From a virus: a DNA stretch of 55,245 nucleotides. Each line of letters opens with the position of its first letter. Positions within the stretch are counted from its first letter, which is position 1. Below the pieces are notes generated by a model that was given only the letters and a program-made list of their open reading frames with translations, was not told the DNA's origin and did not search any database. Of this stretch, positions 1 to 5,667 are shown in pieces. Location of the stretch: positions 1-55,245 of IMG/VR virus record IMGVR_UViG_3300020192_000013; one strand, given 5' to 3'. The position numbers and the translations under genes are program-made.

Positions 1-3
1 CAG

Positions 4-129
4 ACGCGACGCACGCGCCGATCAGGGCACGCCGTCGCGTCTGCGCGGAGACGACGCCCACGAGCGATGTCACTGCGGCTCCGCGGGCGGCAGCGTCTCG
101 CGCGGCACGTCGGGCGTGGTGACGGTGGA
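4..129. repeat. Left copy of 126-bp terminal redundancy
   Basis: This stretch is identical to 55120-55245, while the three bases before it (1-3) differ from those before the right copy. An exact repeat at both contig ends is what an assembler leaves on a circular or circularly permuted genome. It could also be a true short direct terminal repeat. It contains the stop of the gene at 70-378 and the start (position 73, GTG) of the lipoprotein gene annotated in full at 54914-55189. Confidence 0.9.
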
Positions 130-378
130 CTCGCCGCCGACGCGGACGATCGCGATCGGCGTCGCGCCTTCGAGCACAGCGACGGCCTCGGCCTCGGTCG
201 GCGGCAGCTTGCGAGCGCTCTGGAGCACGGCGGCGATGATGACGGCGACGATCGCTAGCGTCTGGTGTACCCACGTCGGGGTATCCGGCGGCAGCACGGG
301 CAGCACGGCGGCGATCACCATGCCGAGCGTCAGCAGCCATCCGGCGATGATGGTCGGCGTCACTTTGATCTTGCTCAT
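70..378 (-). CDS. Small two-TM membrane protein, holin candidate
   Basis: A 102-aa protein beginning MSKIKVTPTIIAGW. I chose the ATG at 378 because GGAGAT lies 8 bases upstream; a longer reading from 417 has no such site. Two hydrophobic segments (about residues 8-28 and 34-50) are separated by a short turn, followed by a polar tail rich in Pro, Glu and Thr. Size, topology and position in the lysis block next to an Rz-like protein and upstream of the amidase suggest a holin, but no specific family is recognised. Its TGA overlaps the GTG of the next leftward gene (GTGA), which lies across the map join. Confidence 0.7.
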   Translation of the reverse strand: MSKIKVTPTIIAGWLLTLGMVIAAVLPVLPPDTPTWVHQTLAIVAVIIAAVLQSARKLPPTEAEAVAVLEGATPIAIVRVGGESTVTTPDVPRETLPPAEPQ

Positions 379-421
379 TCGGTCATCTCCTTCGCGCGCG
401 AGTCCAGCCCGCGCCAATCGG

Positions 422-763
422 TCACTTGCTGCCGTGCATCAGCGTCGCGAGAAAGCGCCTCGCCATCGCGAGTTCGCTGCGCGCCATCTCGGCTTCCGCG
501 CGCGCCAACTGTAGCGCGAGCACGCACTCCGAGCACTCGGTGCGCAGCCGGTCGCGTTCGTCGTCGTCGTCGTCGCGGTCTGCGTCGCGCGCTGACAGCG
601 CCTTGTCACGCGCGGTCTCGGCCTTGTCAGCGCGCGCGTTGGCGCGGTCAACTTCATCGGCGCGTGTTTTGGCGCGGCCGGTGAGATGCCCCGCGAGCCA
701 GCGCACGACGACGGCGGTGGACGGTGCGCCCGCGAGCAGCGCGACCAGTTGCCAAATGCTCAC
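422..763 (-). CDS. N-anchored coiled-coil protein, i-spanin (Rz-like) candidate
   Basis: A 113-aa protein from a GTG start at 763 (MSIWQLVALLAG). An N-terminal hydrophobic segment (about residues 3-27) is followed by a long charged heptad-like helix rich in Ala, Arg, Asp and Glu, with a run of five Asp and a Cys-x2-Cys near residue 80. A short N-terminal anchor with a periplasmic coiled coil is the design of Rz-type inner-membrane spanins. The neighbours are two-TM proteins, a lipoprotein and an amidase. No sequence match to Rz can be claimed. The gene sits just after the stop of the gene at 768-1133. Confidence 0.6.
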   Translation of the reverse strand: MSIWQLVALLAGAPSTAVVVRWLAGHLTGRAKTRADEVDRANARADKAETARDKALSARDADRDDDDDERDRLRTECSECVLALQLARAEAEMARSELAMARRFLATLMHGSK

Positions 764-767
764 GGGG

Positions 768-1133
768 TCAACTCTCCTCGCGGCGTGTGTCCCTCGCCAT
801 CGCGAGTTCGCGCCGGCACTCGCGCAGGTCATGCTCGACGCGCTCGCGCCGCGTCTTCTCGGCGTGGAGCGAATCGGCGAACGATTGAAGCTCCGCGTCA
901 CGCCGCTGCCGGTCGAGGCTGCGGACGTGCTCGAGACCCTTGACGAGCACATCGCGCGTGGCGTCGTCCTCCGGGATGGCGCGCGCGACGGCGGCAGCGA
1001 GCGCGACGTCGACGCCGCCGAGGATGATGAGGCGGCGCACGCACTCGCCGACCGACACCAGCGCGGCGTCGGCGGCGACGAGCACGGCGACCGATGGCGT
1101 CGGGCGGCGCGGTGGCCGTGAGATTGGAGACAT
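768..1133 (-). CDS. Hypothetical protein with hydrophobic mid-section and charged C-terminal helix
   Basis: A 121-aa protein starting MSPISRPPRRPTPS at 1133, with AGGAGG 6 bases upstream. Residues about 13-50 are mostly apolar and could span or associate with a membrane. Residues 60-121 are a charged, Arg/Glu-rich helix ending in an RRELAMAR-like stretch that resembles the end of the downstream gene 422-763 (SELAMARRF). The two neighbours may therefore be distant duplicates. Function is unknown; its place in the lysis block suggests an envelope role. Confidence 0.6.
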   Translation of the reverse strand: MSPISRPPRRPTPSVAVLVAADAALVSVGECVRRLIILGGVDVALAAAVARAIPEDDATRDVLVKGLEHVRSLDRQRRDAELQSFADSLHAEKTRRERVEHDLRECRRELAMARDTRREES

Positions 1134-1152
1134 GGCGCCTCCTGTGGTGCGA

Positions 1153-1731
1153 CTACCAGCCCGCCGACTCGATGCCGCCCGCGCCCCACCATCCGGCGCG
1201 CTTGTGCAGCCGATCGGCGTCGCCGAGAGACGTGCGGCCGAGCCAGTGCACCGCCTCATGCGCGATGACGCTGCGCTGCACTTCGGGCGTCTCGTACCCG
1301 CTGACCCAGATCATCACGCGATACGTGTTGGTGAGCGACGCCAGCGGATCGACGATGTCGCCCTCCCACGTAGTGACGCCGGCCGCGCAGCCCCATCGGC
1401 ATCCGCCCGCCGCCTGCCTCTCGGGCGTGCCGCAGTACGGTCCGCGCGAGGTGCAGTACGCGGACATCGTCGGCTCCGTCACGCGCACGACGACCATGCG
1501 GCTCGCGCGCTCTTCGCGGCTGCGCTCGGCGTAGGGGTGCCCCGCGACACGCCACGCGCCGATGACGGCGTCGACGATGGCGAGGTCGCTCGCTCGCGGA
1601 GGGCGCTCGGCTCCGGCAGGCAGCGAACGCACGCACGAGGCGCAGAGCAGCGCGAGGACGGCGCATGCTACGATCGCCGCATGACCACGAAGCCATTCGA
1701 TCCCACGAAGCCGTTCGACGCGCGCGACCAT
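1153..1731 (-). CDS. Predicted lipoprotein with HExxH zinc-protease motif
   Basis: A 192-aa product if read from the ATG at 1731. A basic N-terminus is followed by a hydrophobic core (about residues 17-30) and Cys33 in an ALLCASC context, which could be a lipoprotein cleavage site. The C-terminus carries H158-E-A-V-H162 followed by a possible third ligand (D171, D173 or H176), the layout of a small zinc metallopeptidase. The start is uncertain because no good ribosome site is visible and the 5' end overlaps the rightward gene at 1681 by 51 bp on the opposite strand. The frame is open far upstream without other plausible starts. Possible roles are envelope degradation at lysis or cell modification. 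Confidence 0.6.
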   Translation of the reverse strand: MVARVERLRGIEWLRGHAAIVACAVLALLCASCVRSLPAGAERPPRASDLAIVDAVIGAWRVAGHPYAERSREERASRMVVVRVTEPTMSAYCTSRGPYCGTPERQAAGGCRWGCAAGVTTWEGDIVDPLASLTNTYRVMIWVSGYETPEVQRSVIAHEAVHWLGRTSLGDADRLHKRAGWWGAGGIESAGW

Positions 1732-1980
1732 CCGGACTGCTGCTTCTGGCTCCGCGGCAACGAATTGCTCATCGGCCCCGACCAGACGGACCAGGCGCCG
1801 CCCTTCATCGACGCGCGAAAGACGCGCACCATCGCCGAGATTCTCGCGGACGCCGAGATCACCGCAGACGGTCTCTACATCTTTCGCGTCAAACTGCCCC
1901 GCGCAGAGTCGGCGCTCGTGGTGCAGTACCTCGCCGAGTTGCACGGCATCGACCTCACGAAGCCGATCGCCGCCATCTGA
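1681..1980 (+). CDS. Rightward small gene inside leftward late block (moron-like), unknown function
   Basis: A 99-aa protein beginning MTTKPFDPTKPFDARDHPDC. A near-perfect tandem repeat (TKPFDPTKPFDA) opens the protein, and the remainder has well-mixed globular composition (for example FIDARKTRTIAEILADAEI). It is one of only two genes on the plus strand between 1 and about 42,000, and its stop lies 5 bp before the stop of the convergent gene at 1986. Opposite orientation, small size and self-contained position are typical of morons added to phage late operons. The product is not recognised. Confidence 0.65.
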   Translation: MTTKPFDPTKPFDARDHPDCCFWLRGNELLIGPDQTDQAPPFIDARKTRTIAEILADAEITADGLYIFRVKLPRAESALVVQYLAELHGIDLTKPIAAI

Positions 1981-1985
1981 GCGCG

Positions 1986-2339
1986 TCACGTCACGGCCTC
2001 GACTTCCGCAGCCCGCGCCGCGGCATCGCCCGCCGCCGCCAACTTCGCGCGCGCCGCTTCGATCGCTTCGCGGTCGCGCGGGTCGGCCTTCGCCGCGTAG
2101 TCGTCGAGCCGCGCCGAGTCCTGTTCGGACACCTCGACGACGGCAGTGCCGTCGCCCTTGTCGTCCGCGACTACGGCCGCAGTCCAGCCAGCGGGGACTT
2201 TGCCGCGTCCATCCCACGCGTCGACTGGTACGAGAGTGCCGCCCGTGCCCTTAGACGGGTATCGGGCAGCGGCGTTGACCGCATCGACGACGGCAGTCGC
2301 ATCAAGCGTGGTGAGCGACTTGCGTAGGTCAGTCTTCAT
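1986..2339 (-). CDS. Hypothetical protein following the fibre gene
   Basis: A 117-aa protein starting MKTDLRKSLTTLDATAVVDAV at 2339; ATG and the TGA of the upstream LamG gene overlap (ATGA). Residues about 40-70 look beta-rich (PAGWTAAVVADDKGDGTAVVEVSE) and the C-terminus is an Ala/Arg/Glu helix. Translational coupling to the receptor-binding candidate suggests a tail-fibre accessory or chaperone, which is inference only. Confidence 0.65.
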   Translation of the reverse strand: MKTDLRKSLTTLDATAVVDAVNAAARYPSKGTGGTLVPVDAWDGRGKVPAGWTAAVVADDKGDGTAVVEVSEQDSARLDDYAAKADPRDREAIEAARAKLAAAGDAAARAAEVEAVT

Positions 2340-3082
2340 GCGATTGCGTATCTTGCTTTGAGGTAGGCGATCACAGTGGCTCTATTCGGCGCGCTGAGCT
2401 TCGCCGTGTAGGTGAACCACTCGCAGATCGTGCCGTAGAAATTGAAGCCCACTGCCGCGCTCTTGCCTAGCCACGGCGCCGTTTCCCAAGCGACGGTATT
2501 GGTGGTTGTTGCGAGTTGTACGCCGTCGATGTAGTTGGTGAGTTCCGATGCGCTCGCAACCACGCTGTAGATGCGCGGTGAAGTCATTGACACGGTGGGA
2601 TCGCCGAGGAAAACCGTTGCAGTCGCGCGCCCGAAGTCTTCGTTGATGCCGCCCGTTGTGCCTAGGAACCGGCTGGCGCTGGCGCCCACGCTGCCGATTC
2701 GCCAAAGACCTTCGTTCGCGACCGGCGCAGGGTCGTTGACCAGCCGCAGAACAATGAAGGTTTCGGCCGCCGTCAATCCGAGTGCGTTTATATTAGGGCC
2801 GTTGAGAAACTCTGTGTTTGCGCCGTCGAACGCCACACCAGGCCGCCCGTTGATCGCGCTCGCGACGAAGAGCGGTTGGTCCGCTGCCGTGCCTTGCGTC
2901 CAGTGTCGTCCGTTGCCGCTCTTGTCGTTCCACGACGAAACATCCGCACCATTCAGCGTCACGTCATCGCCGCGCAGCCACCAAACAAGTGTGCCGACGC
3001 TTGCGGGGTTGAATGGTGCGGGACCGCCACCGCCGCTGCCGCGCCGCAGGCTGTTTCCGCGCCCGCCGCCGCGCCGGCTCAC
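2336..3082 (-). CDS. LamG/concanavalin-like tail fibre or receptor-binding protein
   Basis: A 248-aa protein from a GTG start (GTGA overlap with the preceding stop). A Gly/Arg-rich head and a short Gly-Pro linker precede a beta-sandwich-type domain from about residue 28. Its sequence follows the laminin-G/concanavalin pattern often seen in phage fibres: VWWLRGDDV, SWNDKSGNGRHW, INGRPGVAFDGANTEFL, then strands with NYIDGVQLATTTN. Such domains bind carbohydrate. Its place at the end of the tail genes fits host recognition. The fold call is by pattern and has not been searched. Confidence 0.7.
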   Translation of the reverse strand: MSRRGGGRGNSLRRGSGGGGPAPFNPASVGTLVWWLRGDDVTLNGADVSSWNDKSGNGRHWTQGTAADQPLFVASAINGRPGVAFDGANTEFLNGPNINALGLTAAETFIVLRLVNDPAPVANEGLWRIGSVGASASRFLGTTGGINEDFGRATATVFLGDPTVSMTSPRIYSVVASASELTNYIDGVQLATTTNTVAWETAPWLGKSAAVGFNFYGTICEWFTYTAKLSAPNRATVIAYLKARYAIA

Positions 3083-3261
3083 TGCGCCACCGCAACCGCG
3101 GCGACGAACGCGAGCGCAACGAACGCGAACGCGGCGACGCGCATCGCCGACGAGCGGCGCACGACGTCCCACGCGCAGTGGGCGGTGAGTTCCGCGTGCG
3201 CGTCGAACGGCGCGAGCGGGAGCGCGACGGCGAGGGCGGCGAGGGCGCGGAGCGTGCGCAT
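3079..3261 (-). CDS. Small exported or membrane protein
   Basis: A 60-aa protein starting MRTLRALAALAVALPLAPFDAHA, a clear signal-peptide-like N-terminus with a likely cleavage after AHA. A second hydrophobic segment sits at the C-terminus (VAAFAFVALAFVAAVAVAQ). The start overlaps the stop of the upstream gene as TGATG and the end overlaps the fibre gene's GTG. A two-span hairpin or an exported peptide with a C-terminal anchor are both possible. It lies between tail genes, so a role at the envelope is plausible but unproven. Confidence 0.6.
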   Translation of the reverse strand: MRTLRALAALAVALPLAPFDAHAELTAHCAWDVVRRSSAMRVAAFAFVALAFVAAVAVAQ

Positions 3262-3650
3262 CAGATTACACCGGGGCCGTTTGAGAGGTACCAGCGGAAC
3301 GTGCCCGCGCTCGCTGAAATGACCTTGAACGAGCGCCGCAGCGGGCCGGCGCGCAGCGAAATGATGCCGGGCTGATACGGCCCCATCGTGCGCGTCGCGC
3401 CCGCGACTGCCGCGATCACCGGGTCGGTGACGGTGCCGGGCGACGTCTCCGACCCGTTCGCGCTGAACGTCAGGAAGAACACAACGTCGCAGCCGATCGA
3501 GATGAACCCCGCCGGCGCGGCCGGAGTGCCGAGAATGCCAGTGGTCTGAATCGCGCTCGCCGTGGCGGCGACGAGTGCGACGCAGTTGATCGCGGCCTCT
3601 GTCGGCGGCGAGTAGTCGCTGTCTTGCTCTACTATCCGGGATGATGTCAT
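3261..3650 (-). CDS. Hypothetical small beta-rich tail protein
   Basis: A 129-aa protein (MTSSRIVEQDSDYSPPTEAAINC) with GGAGC upstream of the ATG at 3650. It is rich in Thr, Ser, Ala and Gly with alternating apolar residues (FISIGCDVVFFLTFSANGSETSPGTV), suggesting a small beta-barrel structural protein such as a tail decoration or baseplate component. It sits between the large tail proteins and the fibre candidate. No family recognised. Confidence 0.65.
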   Translation of the reverse strand: MTSSRIVEQDSDYSPPTEAAINCVALVAATASAIQTTGILGTPAAPAGFISIGCDVVFFLTFSANGSETSPGTVTDPVIAAVAGATRTMGPYQPGIISLRAGPLRRSFKVISASAGTFRWYLSNGPGVI

Positions 3651-3683
3651 GTCAGCTCCTGCGCCGTGGCGCGGTGGTGGTGG

Positions 3684-4712
3684 TCACTCTGCGGCGCACG
3701 CGCTGGCAACGTAAAACGTGCCGGCTGCGCCCGTCCGCCGAAACTCAATCGTGAAAGTCGAGTTCGCGAACGTGCCGCCGGGGAGCCCGCTCGCGACCGT
3801 GAGATCCTCGCAAGCAAAGGAGAGCGACGTCGCGTACCAAGCGAACGTCGTACCGGGGTCCGTGACGGTCAGTGTCACGCTAGCCGCAGTCGCGTTGTTC
3901 GTGATTCGGATCTCGCCGTCCGTGGTGGCGTTGCTCGCGCGGCACAAAAACGAGAATCCAACGGAGCGAGCCGTGTCCGCCGCTAGAATCTTGCGTGTGA
4001 GGATGTGGCCCTGAATCAGCATCGGGACGAACGACCCGACGGAGTCGCCCCAGCAATCCGTGATGTTGTCCGGGCGCGCATACCCGAGGTAAGTGCGCCG
4101 GAGCAGCGCGCCGGTGCCAGCCATTCGTTCGTGCGCGTCGAAGATGCCGCCGAGCGAATTGTTCTCGCGTGCGTCGATTGGCTCGCGCGCCCACGCGCTG
4201 GTCATCTCGACGCCGCGGTCGGTGGCGTCGAGCGCCAGCACGGCGCGCGGCGATTCGTGGCACGAGATGCCCGAGATACGAGCGCCGCCGGACCCGGCGC
4301 CGTTGACGATCGTCAGCGTGAGCGTTTGCAGCGCGCTGCTCTTGGCGGTGAGATCCTCGAGATATTCGATCGGCACGGCGTCGGACGGCGACGCGGGGAC
4401 GTCGACAGTTCTGGACGCCATCGCGCCGGCCGATATCGTCGCAGTCCCGCCTCGCGTGTCGCCGATGATGTAGATGCGCCACACGCGGCGCACCGAGCGC
4501 CCGTTCGGCGAGACGCGGTATTGAAAGGTCTTGGTCGCGCCGGCCGCAATCGCCTGGTCTGGGTCGTACGCGGGCACGAGCACGTCGCCTTGGCCGAGGC
4601 ACCAGTTGGCGAGCTCTACGCCAGTGAGCCAGGTACGCGAGCGCACCGCGCGACCGCTGACGACGTCGGCCTCGCGCACGATGCTGCGGCGGCGTGGGAC
4701 TGATGCGGTCAC
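3684..4712 (-). CDS. Tail/virion structural protein, beta-rich
   Basis: A 342-aa protein from a GTG start overlapping the upstream TGA (GTGA). A basic N-terminus is followed by long stretches of alternating Thr/Val/Ser typical of virion beta-sandwich proteins (KSSALQTLTLTIVNGAGSGGARISGI; TAASVTLTVTDPGTTFAWYATSLSF). Position between the large hub candidate and the fibre module suggests a tail-tip or distal fibre protein. No catalytic motif seen. Confidence 0.65.
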   Translation of the reverse strand: MTASVPRRRSIVREADVVSGRAVRSRTWLTGVELANWCLGQGDVLVPAYDPDQAIAAGATKTFQYRVSPNGRSVRRVWRIYIIGDTRGGTATISAGAMASRTVDVPASPSDAVPIEYLEDLTAKSSALQTLTLTIVNGAGSGGARISGISCHESPRAVLALDATDRGVEMTSAWAREPIDARENNSLGGIFDAHERMAGTGALLRRTYLGYARPDNITDCWGDSVGSFVPMLIQGHILTRKILAADTARSVGFSFLCRASNATTDGEIRITNNATAASVTLTVTDPGTTFAWYATSLSFACEDLTVASGLPGGTFANSTFTIEFRRTGAAGTFYVASACAAE

Positions 4713-5347
4713 AGCGGCACCTGCTCTGCGGCGTACGCTTGCGTGCAGAACGCGGCGCCTGCGACAGCGGAAAACGCCCAGACTTCGATCACGACCATCA
4801 CGGCGGCGACGCTTCCGGGGCTGCCGGAGTTCACACCGTCGACGATGGCGAGCGACGTCGCGAGAAACGACGCATCAAGCGTCAGCGTGGTCTTCGCCAC
4901 CGTCGGGTCGCGCCATGCGTTCGTCGCCGACGTGAACGCCGCCGTCTCGATGATGTTCGCGCCGATCGTCGTCGCCTGCATCTCAATACTTGCGGACGAC
5001 GGGAGGCACGCGCCGATGCGCAATCGGCTGGACGCGACGCCGTCACTTCGTCCGCCGACGCGCGCGCGAATCGGATACGGCAGCCCGTCGGAGCCGACGA
5101 GCAGCGGGAACGGGCCGAAGCTGTAGAGCCGCTGCCACTCGCTCGCGACGCCGACCTTGACGCCGATGCCGCCCGTCGTCGTGCTCTGCGGAGGGAACGA
5201 CACGAGCACGCGCGAGCGCTCGTCAGCGAGTGCGTTGAGGTTGTTCGCGAGCGTGCGCATGGTGCTCGTCGCGCACGCAGTGCCGCTAACGGCAGCGGCG
5301 CCGGCGGGCACGCCGTCGATCTGACCGAGTTCGGATGCCGTCGCCAA
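4709..5347 (-). CDS. Tail/virion structural protein with TTG start
   Basis: A 212-aa protein. The best start is a TTG at 5347, preceded at 5 bases by GGAGGC; no ATG or GTG lies nearby. The sequence is Ala/Ser/Thr/Val-rich and beta-like throughout (VVSFPPQSTTTGGIGVKVGVASEW, TIGANIIETAAFTSATNAW). It begins 45 bp from the divergent lipoprotein gene at 5392, so the two 5' ends share a very short spacer. Probable tail component. Confidence 0.65.
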   Translation of the reverse strand: MATASELGQIDGVPAGAAAVSGTACATSTMRTLANNLNALADERSRVLVSFPPQSTTTGGIGVKVGVASEWQRLYSFGPFPLLVGSDGLPYPIRARVGGRSDGVASSRLRIGACLPSSASIEMQATTIGANIIETAAFTSATNAWRDPTVAKTTLTLDASFLATSLAIVDGVNSGSPGSVAAVMVVIEVWAFSAVAGAAFCTQAYAAEQVPL

Positions 5348-5391
5348 AGTGCCTCCGTTGCGCGCTCGCGGCGCCGTGTCACGATTCGCGG

Positions 5392-5667
5392 ATGAAGACG
5401 ACGACGATCGCGATGATGGTGCTGGCGGCGGCGATGATGGGTGCGTGCGACGATCGCGTTCGCGCGCCCGTGGAGCGCGGGGACGCTGGCGTGATGCGAG
5501 ACGCCGCGCCTCGACCGTCCTATTGCTGCGACAGCGCGCGCTCGATCTGCCAGCCGATCGAGGGGAGCGTGGTGCGCACGGACTGCGTCAGTTGCACCCC
5601 CGGCGGCGGCTGCAACGGCGGGTGCTACATGGAGAGCGGGGCGGCGAAGTGCGCGCTCGCTTACTAA
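5392..5667 (+). CDS. Cysteine-rich lipoprotein, moron on the opposite strand
   Basis: A 91-aa protein starting MKTTTIAMMVLAAAMMGACDD. The type II signal peptide is textbook: Lys, a 15-residue hydrophobic core and the lipobox M-G-A-C with Cys19. The mature part has about 8 further cysteines (CCDSARSIC, DCVSCTPGGGCNGGC), suggesting a disulphide-knotted domain exposed at the envelope. It is read against all neighbouring late genes and its stop overlaps that of the convergent hub gene (5664) by 4 bp. Phage-encoded lipoproteins of this kind often act in superinfection exclusion or surface conversion; that role is inference. Confidence 0.8.
   Translation: MKTTTIAMMVLAAAMMGACDDRVRAPVERGDAGVMRDAAPRPSYCCDSARSICQPIEGSVVRTDCVSCTPGGGCNGGCYMESGAAKCALAY

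Noticed and set aside
2571-3188. Long plus-strand frames opposite the fibre gene
   Set aside because: Pro/Arg/Ala shadows of the LamG-like coding frame.
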